DNA from: JAKACA01 sp963769255
GTDB taxonomy: Bacteria > Actinomycetota > Acidimicrobiia > Acidimicrobiales > Bog-793
Length of the DNA: 64,000 bases
Assembly (NCBI GenBank): GCA_963769255.1
Contig: CAVYKV010000001.1
Span: 2,170,001-2,234,000, forward strand
Reading direction: 5' to 3'
Part shown: positions 34,022-42,787 of the stretch, one piece after another
Layout: the number at the start of each line of letters is the position of its first letter
Numbering within the stretch: position 1 is the stretch's first letter
Made by a program: the position numbers and the translations under genes
The notes under the pieces: generated by a model
What the model was told of the DNA's origin: nothing
What the model saw: the letters and a program-made list of their open reading frames with translations, nothing else
The model's database searches: none

Positions 34022-35422
34022 ATGCGGGAGAGGGACACGGAGCCGCTGCGGTCCGAGGCCGTCGCGGCCGCCCCCGTCGAAATGCCCGGCGATCCGGCCA
34101 CGCAGCTGGGTGGCGACGAGCTCGTGGACGCCGCCGTGCCGGAGCCGGCGTCCTCTTCCGTGCGGCGCCGGCGCTTCACGTCGCTGCAGCCGCTGCGCCA
34201 CCGCAGCTTCGCCCTCCTCTGGGGAGGCGGACTCGTCTCGACGGTCGGCTCCTGGATGCAGACCGTCGCCGTGGGCGCCCTCATCGCCGCCCACACCGGC
34301 AGCGCCGTGTGGGTGGTGGCCGTGGCGGCGGGCGGGTTCCTCCCCATCGGGGTGCTCTCCCCCGTCGGGGGTGCCCTCGCCGACCGCCTCCCCCGCCGTG
34401 CCGTCCTCGCCGCCGGCAACGTCCTTGCCGGCGTCGTCGCCCTCGTGATCGCCCTCCTCGTCGGCGCGCACGACTACGGGCCGCTCGCCCTCACCCTCCT
34501 CGTGACGGCGCAGGGATCCGTGAGCGCCGTGATCGGTCCCTTCCAGCAGGCGATCCTCCCGGACCTCGTCCCCCGCAGCGAGTTCCTGGCGGCCTCGTCG
34601 CTCAACTCCGCCCAGTTCAACCTCGGTCGTGTCATCGGCCCTGCCCTGGCCGGCGCCACGATCGTCGCCTTCGGCTACCCGATGGCCTTCGTGGTGAACG
34701 CGGTGTCGTTTCTTGCCGTCGTCGTGGCCCTCTGCTTCGTCCACCTCGCTCCCCCGCCGGGCATTCACGACCCCACCCCGTTGCTGCAATCGCTCGGCGA
34801 AGGGTTCCGCGTCGCCCGGGCCGAACCCGGTTGCTGGGCGGCCATCGTGCTCATCGGCATCGTGGCCGTCTTCGCCTCACCATTCATCGCCCTCGTGCCC
34901 GCCGTCGCCCACCGGCTCTCCGATCTCGGGCACCTGCACGCCGACGCCCGCACGGTCGCTTCGGCCACAGCCTTCCTCACGACGGCGCAGGGCGTCGGCG
35001 CCGTCATCGGCGCCCTCCTCATGGCACCGCTGGCGGAACGATTCGGCCGCGGCCGCGTCCTTCTCGTCGCCCTCGGCGTCCTGCTCCCCGTGCTCGTCGC
35101 CTACGACCTGTCACCCACGCTCGTCGCCGCCACGATCGCGCTCTTCTGCGTCGGCCTCGTGTACATCTTCGTGCTCTCCGGCCTCTCGACGGTCGTGCAG
35201 CTGCGGGCGCCCACCGCCTACCGTGGCCGCGTCCTCGGCATCTACCAGGTCGCCCTCGGCGTCGCCTACCCCATCGGCTCACTGGCGCAAGGACCCATCG
35301 CCGATCACTTCGGCCTCCCGCAGGCCACGGTGGGTGCCGTCGTGCTCCTCGCCGTCATCCTCGGTGGCATCTGGCTGTTCCGGCCGGCCCTCTACGGCCA
35401 CCTGGCCGCCGACGTCCACTGA
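34022..35422 (+). CDS. MFS transporter (MFS_3/enterobactin-exporter-like)
   Basis: A 466-residue major facilitator with about twelve membrane helices after a ~60-residue polar N-terminus. Typical segments: FALLWGGGLVSTVGSWMQTVAVGAL, split here as GGLVSTVGSWMQTVAVG, the loop motif GGALADRLPRRAVL, and AYRGRVLGIYQVALGVAYPI. Likely a proton-driven exporter of a drug or metabolite; the substrate is unknown. It is head-to-head with the esterase gene. Confidence 0.88.
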   Translation: MRERDTEPLRSEAVAAAPVEMPGDPATQLGGDELVDAAVPEPASSSVRRRRFTSLQPLRHRSFALLWGGGLVSTVGSWMQTVAVGALIAAHTGSAVWVVAVAAGGFLPIGVLSPVGGALADRLPRRAVLAAGNVLAGVVALVIALLVGAHDYGPLALTLLVTAQGSVSAVIGPFQQAILPDLVPRSEFLAASSLNSAQFNLGRVIGPALAGATIVAFGYPMAFVVNAVSFLAVVVALCFVHLAPPPGIHDPTPLLQSLGEGFRVARAEPGCWAAIVLIGIVAVFASPFIALVPAVAHRLSDLGHLHADARTVASATAFLTTAQGVGAVIGALLMAPLAERFGRGRVLLVALGVLLPVLVAYDLSPTLVAATIALFCVGLVYIFVLSGLSTVVQLRAPTAYRGRVLGIYQVALGVAYPIGSLAQGPIADHFGLPQATVGAVVLLAVILGGIWLFRPALYGHLAADVH

Positions 35423-35563
35423 GTCGACTGTCCGGACGCGGGCGCGACGCCGGCCCTGGGGCGCCCGCGTAACGTCTGGCGATCATCTGCCTCAGGCACC
35501 TGACGCACACCTACCGCCGCCGGCGGGGGGAGGACGTCCCGGCCGAGTGCGGCGGGTGAGGTT

Positions 35564-35610
35564 TCGTGTAGGGGGTTGGACACCGTTTTGGGGTCTAACC
35601 CCCTACACGA
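35564..35610. repeat. Dispersed palindromic repeat, copy B (best copy)
   Basis: The outer arms TCGTGTAGGGGGTT and AACCCCCTACACGA are perfect 14-base complements, and an inner GAC/GTC adds pairs around a short centre. This is the most regular of three related elements (others at 4819-4860 and 35654-35700). Confidence 0.85.
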
Positions 35611-35653
35611 ATCGCCGTCCGGGACCGGGAAGGTCGGCGTCGGGGGCGGGCTC

Positions 35654-35700
35654 TCGTGTAGGGGCTGAGGCACCGTGTCGAGGTCTCACCCCCGACGCCT
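35654..35700. repeat. Dispersed palindromic repeat, copy C (degenerate)
   Basis: Starts TCGTGTAGGGGCTGAGGCACC and continues AGGTCTCACCCCCGACGCC. It has the same length and order as copy B, 43 bp away in the same orientation, but with decayed arm pairing. It lies directly upstream of the gene at 35718. Confidence 0.75.
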
Positions 35701-35717
35701 CTCCCCGGTCGGAGGCG

Positions 35718-36707
35718 ATGACACAGCCACGCAACATCATGGAGAGCATGCCGAACGACGAGCTCGCCCTCCTTGCCCGCATCACCGCCTCGAACGCCGG
35801 GATCATCACCGTTGCGGCGCTGAGGGACGCCGGCATCAGCTCCAACGTGACATCTCGCATGGTGCGTCGCGGGCTCATTACCCGTGAATTCCGGGGCATC
35901 TACCGCCTCGGGTTCCAACCGCCGTGCGAGCTCGAACGCTGGCGCCTCGCCTGCGCGGCGACCGCCGGATGCCTCTCCCACGGCAGTGCCGCCCGCTACT
36001 GGGGCTACCTTGACCTGCCAGCGGCGGAGGTGCACGTCACCGTGCGCAGGCGGAGACGAGCACCGACGGCCGAGTGGCTCCTGGTCCACTCGACGACGGC
36101 GCCTCCGCCGACGGTGAGCGCGGCCGGGCTCACGGTCACGAACGTCCTGCGGACGGCGATCGACCTCGCCGGACAACTCGGCAACCAGGATCACCTCACC
36201 GGCTTCGTCGACCACTGCATCGCCAAGCGCCTCATGACGACCGCCCGGCTGGAGCGCTACGTCCGCTCCCACGGCGTCCACGTCGAGGGAGTCGGCCTCC
36301 TGCGCCGCCTCCTCTTGGAGAGCGCCGACACGGACAGCCGCGCCGAGGCCGAGCTCGTCCGCCTGCTCGTCGGCAACGGGATCGCCCGGCCCGCCACCCG
36401 CTACGTCATCCGCCGGGATGGCCACTTCGTGGCCCGCGTCGACCTCGCCTGGCCGGCGGGGCGCCTCGCCCTCGAGCTCGACGGGTACTGCTATCACTCC
36501 GACCATGGCAGCTTCGTGCAAGACCGGGAACGGGGCAACCGTCTCGTCGCCGCCGGCTGGACGCTGCTTCGAACGACGCCTTCCTCGATGAGGCAGGACC
36601 CCGCCGGTCTCTGCGAGGCAGTCAGGACCGCCCTGAGTCGCTCACGCGTGCCCGAGCGGCGGCCAGCTGCGGCGCCTCCCCCACGGACCACTGCAGCATC
36701 TCGCTGA
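35718..36707 (+). CDS. AbiEi-like N-domain plus DUF559 (VSR-like) protein
   Basis: A 329-residue soluble protein. The N-terminal ~70 residues (LARITASNAGIITVAALRD, then RGLITREFRGIYRL) look like the winged-helix AbiEi antitoxin/type IV TA domain. The middle has SHGSAARYWGYLDLP and VLRTAIDLA. The C-terminal part (ARVDLAWPAGRLALELDGY, QDRERGNRLVAAGWTLLRTT) is the DUF559/very-short-patch-repair-like nuclease fold with its E-L-D residues. No AbiEii-type toxin gene is adjacent. The last 86 bases overlap the convergent DUF2236 gene. Function is unknown; two palindromic repeats lie just upstream. Confidence 0.75.
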   Translation: MTQPRNIMESMPNDELALLARITASNAGIITVAALRDAGISSNVTSRMVRRGLITREFRGIYRLGFQPPCELERWRLACAATAGCLSHGSAARYWGYLDLPAAEVHVTVRRRRRAPTAEWLLVHSTTAPPPTVSAAGLTVTNVLRTAIDLAGQLGNQDHLTGFVDHCIAKRLMTTARLERYVRSHGVHVEGVGLLRRLLLESADTDSRAEAELVRLLVGNGIARPATRYVIRRDGHFVARVDLAWPAGRLALELDGYCYHSDHGSFVQDRERGNRLVAAGWTLLRTTPSSMRQDPAGLCEAVRTALSRSRVPERRPAAAPPPRTTAASR

Positions 36708-37533
36708 GCACGGCCGCCGCCGGTCGAACCGCCATGAGGCGCACGCCGGCGGGGCGCGCCAAGCCCAGTTCCCACCGGGCGAAGGCAGGCAGCAGGTCGA
36801 TGCCCGCCTCCACGATGGTCCGGTAGGCGGTGCGCTCGAGGAGGGAGGCGCCCCGAGGTGGCCGGCGCAGGAAGCGCACGATGCGCGCAGCCTCCGGCCC
36901 ACGACGCAGCGCCGGCCGTATCTCCCGCAGGTAGGCGCGCACCTCGGCGACGCTCTCGGGGACCTGGCGGGCTCCGAGACGGCGTGCGACGACGGCAGTC
37001 TCCGTCAGATAGCGGTTCTTCTCCGACAACAGGAGGGGACGCTGCGAGTACCGCTGATACGCCCGTACGAAACCCCACACCTCCGTCACGTGCACATACG
37101 TCAGGAGGGCCGGGTCGTTGGCGCGGTAACGCTCGCCGGCGGCGGTCGTGCCCCGCACTCCCGCATGCACGGATCGCACCACGCGAACAGCCTCGGCCGC
37201 CACGTCGCTCGACCCGTAGGTCGTGAGGGCGATGAAGTCCGCCGTCCGCTGCAGGCGCCCGAAGGGGTCCTCCCGGTAGTTCGAGTGGTCGGCGACGCCC
37301 TGCACGACGAGGGGGTGCAGGGTCTGCAGGAGCAGGGCCGACAGCCCGCCGGCAAGCATGGGGCCGAGCCTCGAGTGCACCAGCCAGGTGACCGAGTCCG
37401 GTCCGAACCAGCCCGGGTCCCCGGCGGGATCCCGGAACGTCTGCAATCGCTGCCGCCGGTCCCCGAGCCTCGCCCGCACCCGCCCGTCGAGGCCGTGGCG
37501 AAGCACCTCGTCCGGCCGGGCGAACGCCGTCAC
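36622..37533 (-). CDS. DUF2236/MpaB-like oxygenase-family protein
   Basis: A 303-residue soluble helical protein of the family that includes MpaB and latex-clearing proteins, which bind haem or act as oxygenases. The conserved HPLVVQGVADHSNYREDPFGRLQRT, cited here as HPLVVQGVADHS and REDPFGRLQRT, carries the His pair, and the later FVRAYQRYSQ fits. It starts GTG at 37533 with GGAG about 9 nt before, 34 bp after the ppx stop, so it may be transcribed with ppk-ppx. Substrate unknown. Confidence 0.78.
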   Translation of the reverse strand: MTAFARPDEVLRHGLDGRVRARLGDRRQRLQTFRDPAGDPGWFGPDSVTWLVHSRLGPMLAGGLSALLLQTLHPLVVQGVADHSNYREDPFGRLQRTADFIALTTYGSSDVAAEAVRVVRSVHAGVRGTTAAGERYRANDPALLTYVHVTEVWGFVRAYQRYSQRPLLLSEKNRYLTETAVVARRLGARQVPESVAEVRAYLREIRPALRRGPEAARIVRFLRRPPRGASLLERTAYRTIVEAGIDLLPAFARWELGLARPAGVRLMAVRPAAAVLSEMLQWSVGEAPQLAAARARVSDSGRS

Positions 37534-37567
37534 GCAGACCGCTCCACCGCCGGCTCCGTCCCCCTCG

Positions 37568-39151
37568 TCATCCGAGACCGGTGCCGCCGGCCGCCAGGGG
37601 CTCGAACTCGTCCAGGCCGGCCGACGAGCACGTGAGCGTCACGGTTCGACCGAAGATCTCCTCGAAGAGGACCTTCTTGCGTTGCAGCATCCACTGCTCG
37701 AGCTCTGCCTCGCCCCGGCAATGGGCGGTGATCTCGACGTCGTCGGAGCTCACGCGGGCGCTGACGTCGAAGACGAGGGAGGCATGCGACACGTCCAAGC
37801 CGTCGGCGATGCGGAGCAGGGCCAGTAGCGAGAGGCAGCGGGCCCGATCGGCCGACCCGAGCGCGTCCCAGGCCGGAAAGGACTCCCTCGGGCGCCCTCG
37901 GGTGTGGTAGCGACCGAGGCAGGACAGCAGCTGGATCTCGTCGGGCGAGAACCCGCGGAGGCCGCCGTTCTCGATGAGGTAGGCGGTATGACGGCCATGG
38001 CCGTCCCGGCTGACGTGCTCGCCGATGTCGTGGAGGAGGGCGGCCAGCTCGAGGAGCTCGCGGTCGTGCGGACCAAGACCGTGCACCGTCACGGTGGCGT
38101 CGAAGAGATCGCCGGCGAGGCGGGCGACGATCTCGCCGTGCGCCTCCCGCCAGCCCGAGCGGCGGCAGAGCGACAGGACGGAGGCGCGCCGGATCGCCCT
38201 CGGGTCGCCGCCGAGGTCCGCCCGGTCGTGTTTGCCGATGGCAGAGAGGACCATGCCCTCCCGCAGGGCCCACTCGCTCGCCGTCAGCTCGAGGAAGCCC
38301 GTCTCCTCCATGAGCACCTCGGCCACGGTCACGCCGGCCGGGAGGAGCTCGGCGCGGCGGGCGTCGATGCCGGGAAGGCGGGCGCGGTCGGCGGCCGGCA
38401 GCGAGAACACGAGGTCCGCGAAGTCGCTGACCTCCTTCGACGAAACGCTCAGCTGGTTGATGGCAGGTGGTACAACACCATCGCGCACTGCCACGGAGGC
38501 CCTCACGATGGCGCAGAGGGTGCCGGAGGACCCGATCAGCTGCTGGGGGCTCAAGTCGATGATCTCCGGCAGGACGGCTGCCAGATCCTCCTCGACTCGG
38601 AGGCGCAGGCGGCCCCGGTCCTTGGCGATGGGCGGGTCGGTGCGGATGTGCTCTGCTGTGAGGCGGCCGACGCCGAGGTGAACGCTCGTGGCGTAGAGCA
38701 GGCCGGAGCGGTCGCCGACGGACAGCTCGAGGCTCCCGCCACCCAAGTCGGCGCAGAGGGCCGGGCCCGGGTCGATGAGAACGCTCGCCCGCACCGCCTC
38801 GAAGATGAGCTGAGCTTCCTTGATGCCGCTGACGACCTTGACGCGCAGCCCGCTCTCGGACTCGAGGCGCTCCACGGCGGCGGCGCCGTTGGCCGCCTCC
38901 CGCAGGGCCGCCGTCCCGTAGGCGACGATCTCCTCGGCCCCGCTCGACTCGGCGATGGCCCGAAACCGCCTCACGACGGCCACCGCCGCCTCGAGGGCGT
39001 CGTCCGGGATGATGCCATGGATGGCGACGGTGTCGCCCAGGCGGAGCATCTCCTTCTCCCGTACGAGCGGCACGAAGCTGCCGTCCGGGCGGGTGGCGAC
39101 GACGAGGAGGTGGAACGAGTTGCTGCCGAGGTCGAGAGCGGCGATCCGCAA
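37568..39151 (-). CDS. ppx: Exopolyphosphatase / pppGpp phosphohydrolase
   Basis: Ppx/GppA family enzyme, 527 residues, that cuts phosphate from polyphosphate or pppGpp. N-terminal ASKHA motifs DLGSNSFHLLV and ADLGGGSLELSVG, then a C-terminal HD-type helical domain (LAALLHDIGEHVSRDGHG). I choose the TTG at 39151 because the ATG/GTG options upstream lie inside ppk; it is 6 bp after the ppk stop. Operon with ppk gives opposing synthesis and breakdown of polyphosphate. Confidence 0.9.
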   Translation of the reverse strand: MRIAALDLGSNSFHLLVVATRPDGSFVPLVREKEMLRLGDTVAIHGIIPDDALEAAVAVVRRFRAIAESSGAEEIVAYGTAALREAANGAAAVERLESESGLRVKVVSGIKEAQLIFEAVRASVLIDPGPALCADLGGGSLELSVGDRSGLLYATSVHLGVGRLTAEHIRTDPPIAKDRGRLRLRVEEDLAAVLPEIIDLSPQQLIGSSGTLCAIVRASVAVRDGVVPPAINQLSVSSKEVSDFADLVFSLPAADRARLPGIDARRAELLPAGVTVAEVLMEETGFLELTASEWALREGMVLSAIGKHDRADLGGDPRAIRRASVLSLCRRSGWREAHGEIVARLAGDLFDATVTVHGLGPHDRELLELAALLHDIGEHVSRDGHGRHTAYLIENGGLRGFSPDEIQLLSCLGRYHTRGRPRESFPAWDALGSADRARCLSLLALLRIADGLDVSHASLVFDVSARVSSDDVEITAHCRGEAELEQWMLQRKKVLFEEIFGRTVTLTCSSAGLDEFEPLAAGGTGLG

Positions 39152-39159
39152 TTGGCTAC

Positions 39160-41325
39160 CTAGCCGAGCATCTCTGAGCCGCGGCGCTTGCGGGAGCGCT
39201 CGACGGCCAATTCCTGCAGCCGCTTCTGGGTGCTGAGGGCCCGCAGCCGCGGCACCCGGTGCCATCCCTGCAGTCCGAGCTCCCACGTGGAGGCGTCATC
39301 CTCGAAGTTGAGCTCGAGCGTCTCGTCGAGGCGGGAGCGAAGCTCGGGGTCGAGCACGGGAGCGAGCACCTCGACACGGCGATCGAGGTTGCGCTCCATC
39401 ATGTCCGCCGAGCCGATGAAGTAGCGGGCCTCGTTGCCGCCGCCCCCGTGCTCCGTGCCGGAGGGATGCCCGAACCGGTAGATGCGGGAGTGCTCGAGGA
39501 ACCGGCCGACGATGGAACGGACCGTGATGTGCTCCGAGAGACCGGGCACGCCGGCTCTCAGGCAGCACAGCCCGCGGACGACGAGGTCGATCCTCGTCCC
39601 CGCCGCCGAGGCCCGATAGAGGGCATCGATCAGCTCGGGATCGGTGAGGCCGTTCAGCTTCAGCGTGATGAGGCCGTCCTTCCCGGCAGCGGCCTCGCGC
39701 CCGATCTCGTCGAGACACCAGGCGCGGATGCCCAGCGGCGACGCGACGATGCGGCGGAAAGCCGGCTGGCGTCCGAAGCCGGTGAGGAAGTTGAAGAGGT
39801 TGGTGAGATCCTGGCCGAGATCCGGGTCGGCCGTCAGGAGGCCGAGGTCCTCGTACACCGCCGCGGTGTTCGAGTTGTAGTTGCCGGTGCCGATGTGGCA
39901 GTAGCGCCGCAGGCCGTCCTCCTCGCGCCGGACCACGAGGCAGGTCTTCGAGTGCGTCTTCAGGCCGACGAGCCCGTAGACGACGTGCACGCCCGCCTGC
40001 TCGAGCTGCCGGGCCATGTAGATGTTCGCCCGCTCGTCGAAGCGCGCCTTCACCTCCACGAGGGCCGCCACTTGCTTGCCGCGCTCGGCGGCTCGCACGA
40101 GGGCCCCCACGATGGCCGTGTCCTCCGACGTGCGGTAGAGCGTCTGCTTGATGGCATAGACAGCCGGATCGTCCGCCGCCTGGTTGATGAAGGCCTCCAC
40201 CGACGTCGTGAAGGAGTCGTAGGGGTGGTGGACGAGCACGTCGCGCTCTCGCAACACGGCGAAGATGTCGACGGGCTCCTCCGGGCTGGAGGCCAGCCGG
40301 GGCTGCGTGCGGCCCACCCAGGGCGGATCCCGCAGGTCGGGCCGATCGAGGTCATGGATCGCCCAGAGCTGGCTCAGGTCGAGGAGCGCCGACGACTCGT
40401 AGACGTCCTCGGGCGTGAGCTCGAGCTCGCTCATGAGCAGGTCCCGGATGTCGGGTGTCATGGAGGCGGCGACGTCGAGGCGCACTGCCCGGCCGAAGCG
40501 GCGCCGCCGGAGCTCCAGCTCGACAGCAGCCAGCAGATCGTCCGCCTCGTCCTCCTCGAGGGCGAGATCGGCGTTGCGGGTGACCCGGAAGACGAAACGT
40601 CCCCCGAAGCTCATCTCCGGGAAGAGACGGTCGAGATTGGCGGCGATGACCTGCTCGAGCGGTACGAAACGCAGCCGCTCCCCCACCCGCACGAACCGCG
40701 AGAGGAGGGGCGGCACCTTCACGCGGGCGAAACGGTGCTGGCCGCCGCTCTCGTCGGACACGACGACGCCGAGGTTCAGCGAGAGGTTCGAGATGTAGGG
40801 AAACGGGTGGCCGGGGTCGACGGCGAGCGGCGTCAGGACCGGGAAGATGTCCCGCTCGAAAGCTGTCAGCAGCTCGGCCCGCTCCTCCTCCGAGAGCTCG
40901 TCCCAGGTGCAGATCTCCACGCCGGCGCTCGCCAGTTCCGGCAGGATCTCCTCTCGCCAGACGGCGTCCACTCGGGCGATCTGCGCCCTGCACTGCCTGC
41001 TGATGGCCGCCATCTGCTCGGCGGCGGTCATCCCGTCGGACGAGCGCTTGTTGACGCCGGCAGCGATCTGGTCCTTCAGCCCGGCGACGCGTACCTGGAA
41101 GAACTCGTCCAAGCCGCCTGACCAGATGGCAATGAACTTCACGCGCTCGAGCAGAGGCTCGTCCGGATCCTGGGAGAGATCGATCAGCCGCTCGGCGAAG
41201 TCGAGCCAGGACAGCTCGCGGTTGAGGAACCGCTCGGGGCTGTCGAGGGGAATAGTCGGCGTCGCGGTCGGTTCCCCTTCGGCCGTCTCCACGACGGCCT
41301 CCGTCGTGATGACGTCGGTATCCAC
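39160..41325 (-). CDS. ppk: Polyphosphate kinase 1
   Basis: Reversibly polymerises ATP gamma-phosphate into polyphosphate at the membrane. The 721-residue protein has the N-terminal FLNRELSWLDFAERL, the autophosphorylated His in LVGLKTHSKTCLVV, the second His in RFLEHSRIYRFG, and IGTGNYNSNTA. The start is GTG at 41325, 7 nt after TAGCGT. It is followed by ppx. Confidence 0.96.
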   Translation of the reverse strand: MDTDVITTEAVVETAEGEPTATPTIPLDSPERFLNRELSWLDFAERLIDLSQDPDEPLLERVKFIAIWSGGLDEFFQVRVAGLKDQIAAGVNKRSSDGMTAAEQMAAISRQCRAQIARVDAVWREEILPELASAGVEICTWDELSEEERAELLTAFERDIFPVLTPLAVDPGHPFPYISNLSLNLGVVVSDESGGQHRFARVKVPPLLSRFVRVGERLRFVPLEQVIAANLDRLFPEMSFGGRFVFRVTRNADLALEEDEADDLLAAVELELRRRRFGRAVRLDVAASMTPDIRDLLMSELELTPEDVYESSALLDLSQLWAIHDLDRPDLRDPPWVGRTQPRLASSPEEPVDIFAVLRERDVLVHHPYDSFTTSVEAFINQAADDPAVYAIKQTLYRTSEDTAIVGALVRAAERGKQVAALVEVKARFDERANIYMARQLEQAGVHVVYGLVGLKTHSKTCLVVRREEDGLRRYCHIGTGNYNSNTAAVYEDLGLLTADPDLGQDLTNLFNFLTGFGRQPAFRRIVASPLGIRAWCLDEIGREAAAGKDGLITLKLNGLTDPELIDALYRASAAGTRIDLVVRGLCCLRAGVPGLSEHITVRSIVGRFLEHSRIYRFGHPSGTEHGGGGNEARYFIGSADMMERNLDRRVEVLAPVLDPELRSRLDETLELNFEDDASTWELGLQGWHRVPRLRALSTQKRLQELAVERSRKRRGSEMLG

Positions 41326-41332
41326 GTAGGAG

Positions 41333-41342
41333 ACGCTACCCT
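41333..41342. promoter_or_regulatory. Overlapping divergent -10 boxes of ppk and SEDS gene
   Basis: On the minus strand TAGCGT (41333-41338) lies 7 nt before the ppk GTG; on the plus strand TACCCT (41337-41342) lies 6 nt before the SEDS-protein GTG at 41349. The two hexamers share the TA pair at 41337-41338. The whole intergenic space is 23 bp, so the two promoters cannot be occupied at once. Confidence 0.6.
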
Positions 41343-41348
41343 CAAGCC

Positions 41349-42764
41349 GTGGCCGTATTGGCGACGACCTCGAAGTCGAAGCCGCGGCGTCGGAGCGAGC
41401 TGGGTCTCATGCTCGTCGGGTTCATCGTGGTGACGTTCGCGTACGTCCTTGCCACCCTCGGTGTCTACAACCGGCTCCCGGCCCGTTTCATCACGTTCGT
41501 GGCGATCCTCCTCGGGGTCGGGGTCCTCGTCAACCTCGTCAACCGCTGGCTCGTGCCCGACGCCGACCCGGTCCTGATGCCGGTGATCTTGGTGTTGAAC
41601 GGGTTGGGTTTCGTGATGATCATGCGCCTGGCGCCCTACCAGGACTCGCCGCACCTCGCCGGGTTCCAGGCGGTCTGGTCCCTCGTCGGCGTGGCTGCCT
41701 ACACCGGCACCCTCATGGTCGTGCGACGCTCCCGCGACCTCGAGCGCTACCGCTACCTCATCCTCCTCGTCGCCATCTTCCTCCTTGTCACCCCGCTCGT
41801 CCCCCACCTCGGCGATCCCCTCGAGAACATCGACGGCGTCAAGCTCTGGGTGAAGGTCGGCCCGGTCTCCTTCCAGCCCGTCGAGATCGCCAAGCTCCTG
41901 CTCGTCATCTTCTTCGCCTCCTACTTCGTCGAGAAGCGCGAGCTGCTCTCGATGGCGACCCACCGGGTGGGCAACCACCTGCTGCCCGATCTCCGACCGT
42001 TCGGACCGATCGCCTTGGCGTGGGGCGCCTCCATCGCCGTCATCCTGCTCGAGAAGGACATCGGCTTCTCGCTGCTGCTGTTCATCCTCTTCCTCGCCAT
42101 GCTCTGGGTGACGACGGGTCGCTGGACCTATCTCGCCCTCGGGATCGTTGCCTTCGTCATCGGCACGTACTTCGCCGCCGCCGTACTCGACCAGGTCAGC
42201 CAGCGCATCGACGTCTGGCTGGATCCGTGGAAGTACCTGCCGCCCGGGGCCAACCAGAGCGGCTACCAGCCGGTCATGGGCGAGCTCGGCCTCGCCCAGG
42301 GCGGACTCACCGGCACCGGTCTGGGGCTCGGCACGCCTCAGGCCATCCCCGTCGCCCAGAGCGACTTCATCTTCGCCGCCATCGGCGAGGAGCTCGGCCT
42401 GATCGGCGCCGGGGCGCTCATCGCCGGTTTCGTCCTCGTCGTCGGGTCGGGACTGCGCGCCGCTCTTCGGGCTCCCTCGGAGTTCTCCAAGCTCGTGGCA
42501 CTCGGTCTTACGGTGACGCTGGGGTTCCAGGCCTTCCTCATCATGGCGGGCGTCACCCGCCTCCTCCCCTTGACGGGCGTCACCCTTCCCTTCGTGTCCT
42601 ACGGGGGGTCGTCCCTCATGGCCAACTACGTGCTCATCGCCCTGCTGATGCGCATCTCACAGGAGGGGGCGGAGCCAACGGTGCTGGCGCCGCGCGGCCT
42701 TCGGGCCGTGACGGCCCGCCGGGCAGAAAGGCGGCACGCCGTCTCGAGCGCCTCGGCCCGCTGA
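41349..42764 (+). CDS. SEDS-family glycosyltransferase (FtsW/RodA/SpoVE)
   Basis: Peptidoglycan polymerase of the SEDS type, 471 residues and about 12 membrane helices. Key motifs: SFQPVEIAKLLLV, LLEKDIGFSLLLF (catalytic Asp region), QSDFIFAAIGEELGLIGA and LPFVSYGGSSLMANY. It partners with a class B PBP, which is not adjacent as it would be in many actinobacteria (pbpA). Whether it is the FtsW or the RodA type is unclear. Confidence 0.9.
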   Translation: MAVLATTSKSKPRRRSELGLMLVGFIVVTFAYVLATLGVYNRLPARFITFVAILLGVGVLVNLVNRWLVPDADPVLMPVILVLNGLGFVMIMRLAPYQDSPHLAGFQAVWSLVGVAAYTGTLMVVRRSRDLERYRYLILLVAIFLLVTPLVPHLGDPLENIDGVKLWVKVGPVSFQPVEIAKLLLVIFFASYFVEKRELLSMATHRVGNHLLPDLRPFGPIALAWGASIAVILLEKDIGFSLLLFILFLAMLWVTTGRWTYLALGIVAFVIGTYFAAAVLDQVSQRIDVWLDPWKYLPPGANQSGYQPVMGELGLAQGGLTGTGLGLGTPQAIPVAQSDFIFAAIGEELGLIGAGALIAGFVLVVGSGLRAALRAPSEFSKLVALGLTVTLGFQAFLIMAGVTRLLPLTGVTLPFVSYGGSSLMANYVLIALLMRISQEGAEPTVLAPRGLRAVTARRAERRHAVSSASAR

Positions 42765-42787
42765 GCCGGCCTCAGTTCTGGCCGGCT
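42764..42787. terminator. Hairpin at convergent ends of SEDS and DUF151 genes
   Basis: AGCCGGCC, 8-nt loop, GGCCGGCT: a perfect 8-bp stem overlapping both stop codons. Possible bidirectional terminator without a U-run. Confidence 0.55.

Noticed and set aside
35718..36707. Complete AbiE-type toxin-antitoxin system
   Set aside because: No AbiEii nucleotidyltransferase-like gene is adjacent; the downstream convergent gene is a DUF2236 protein.
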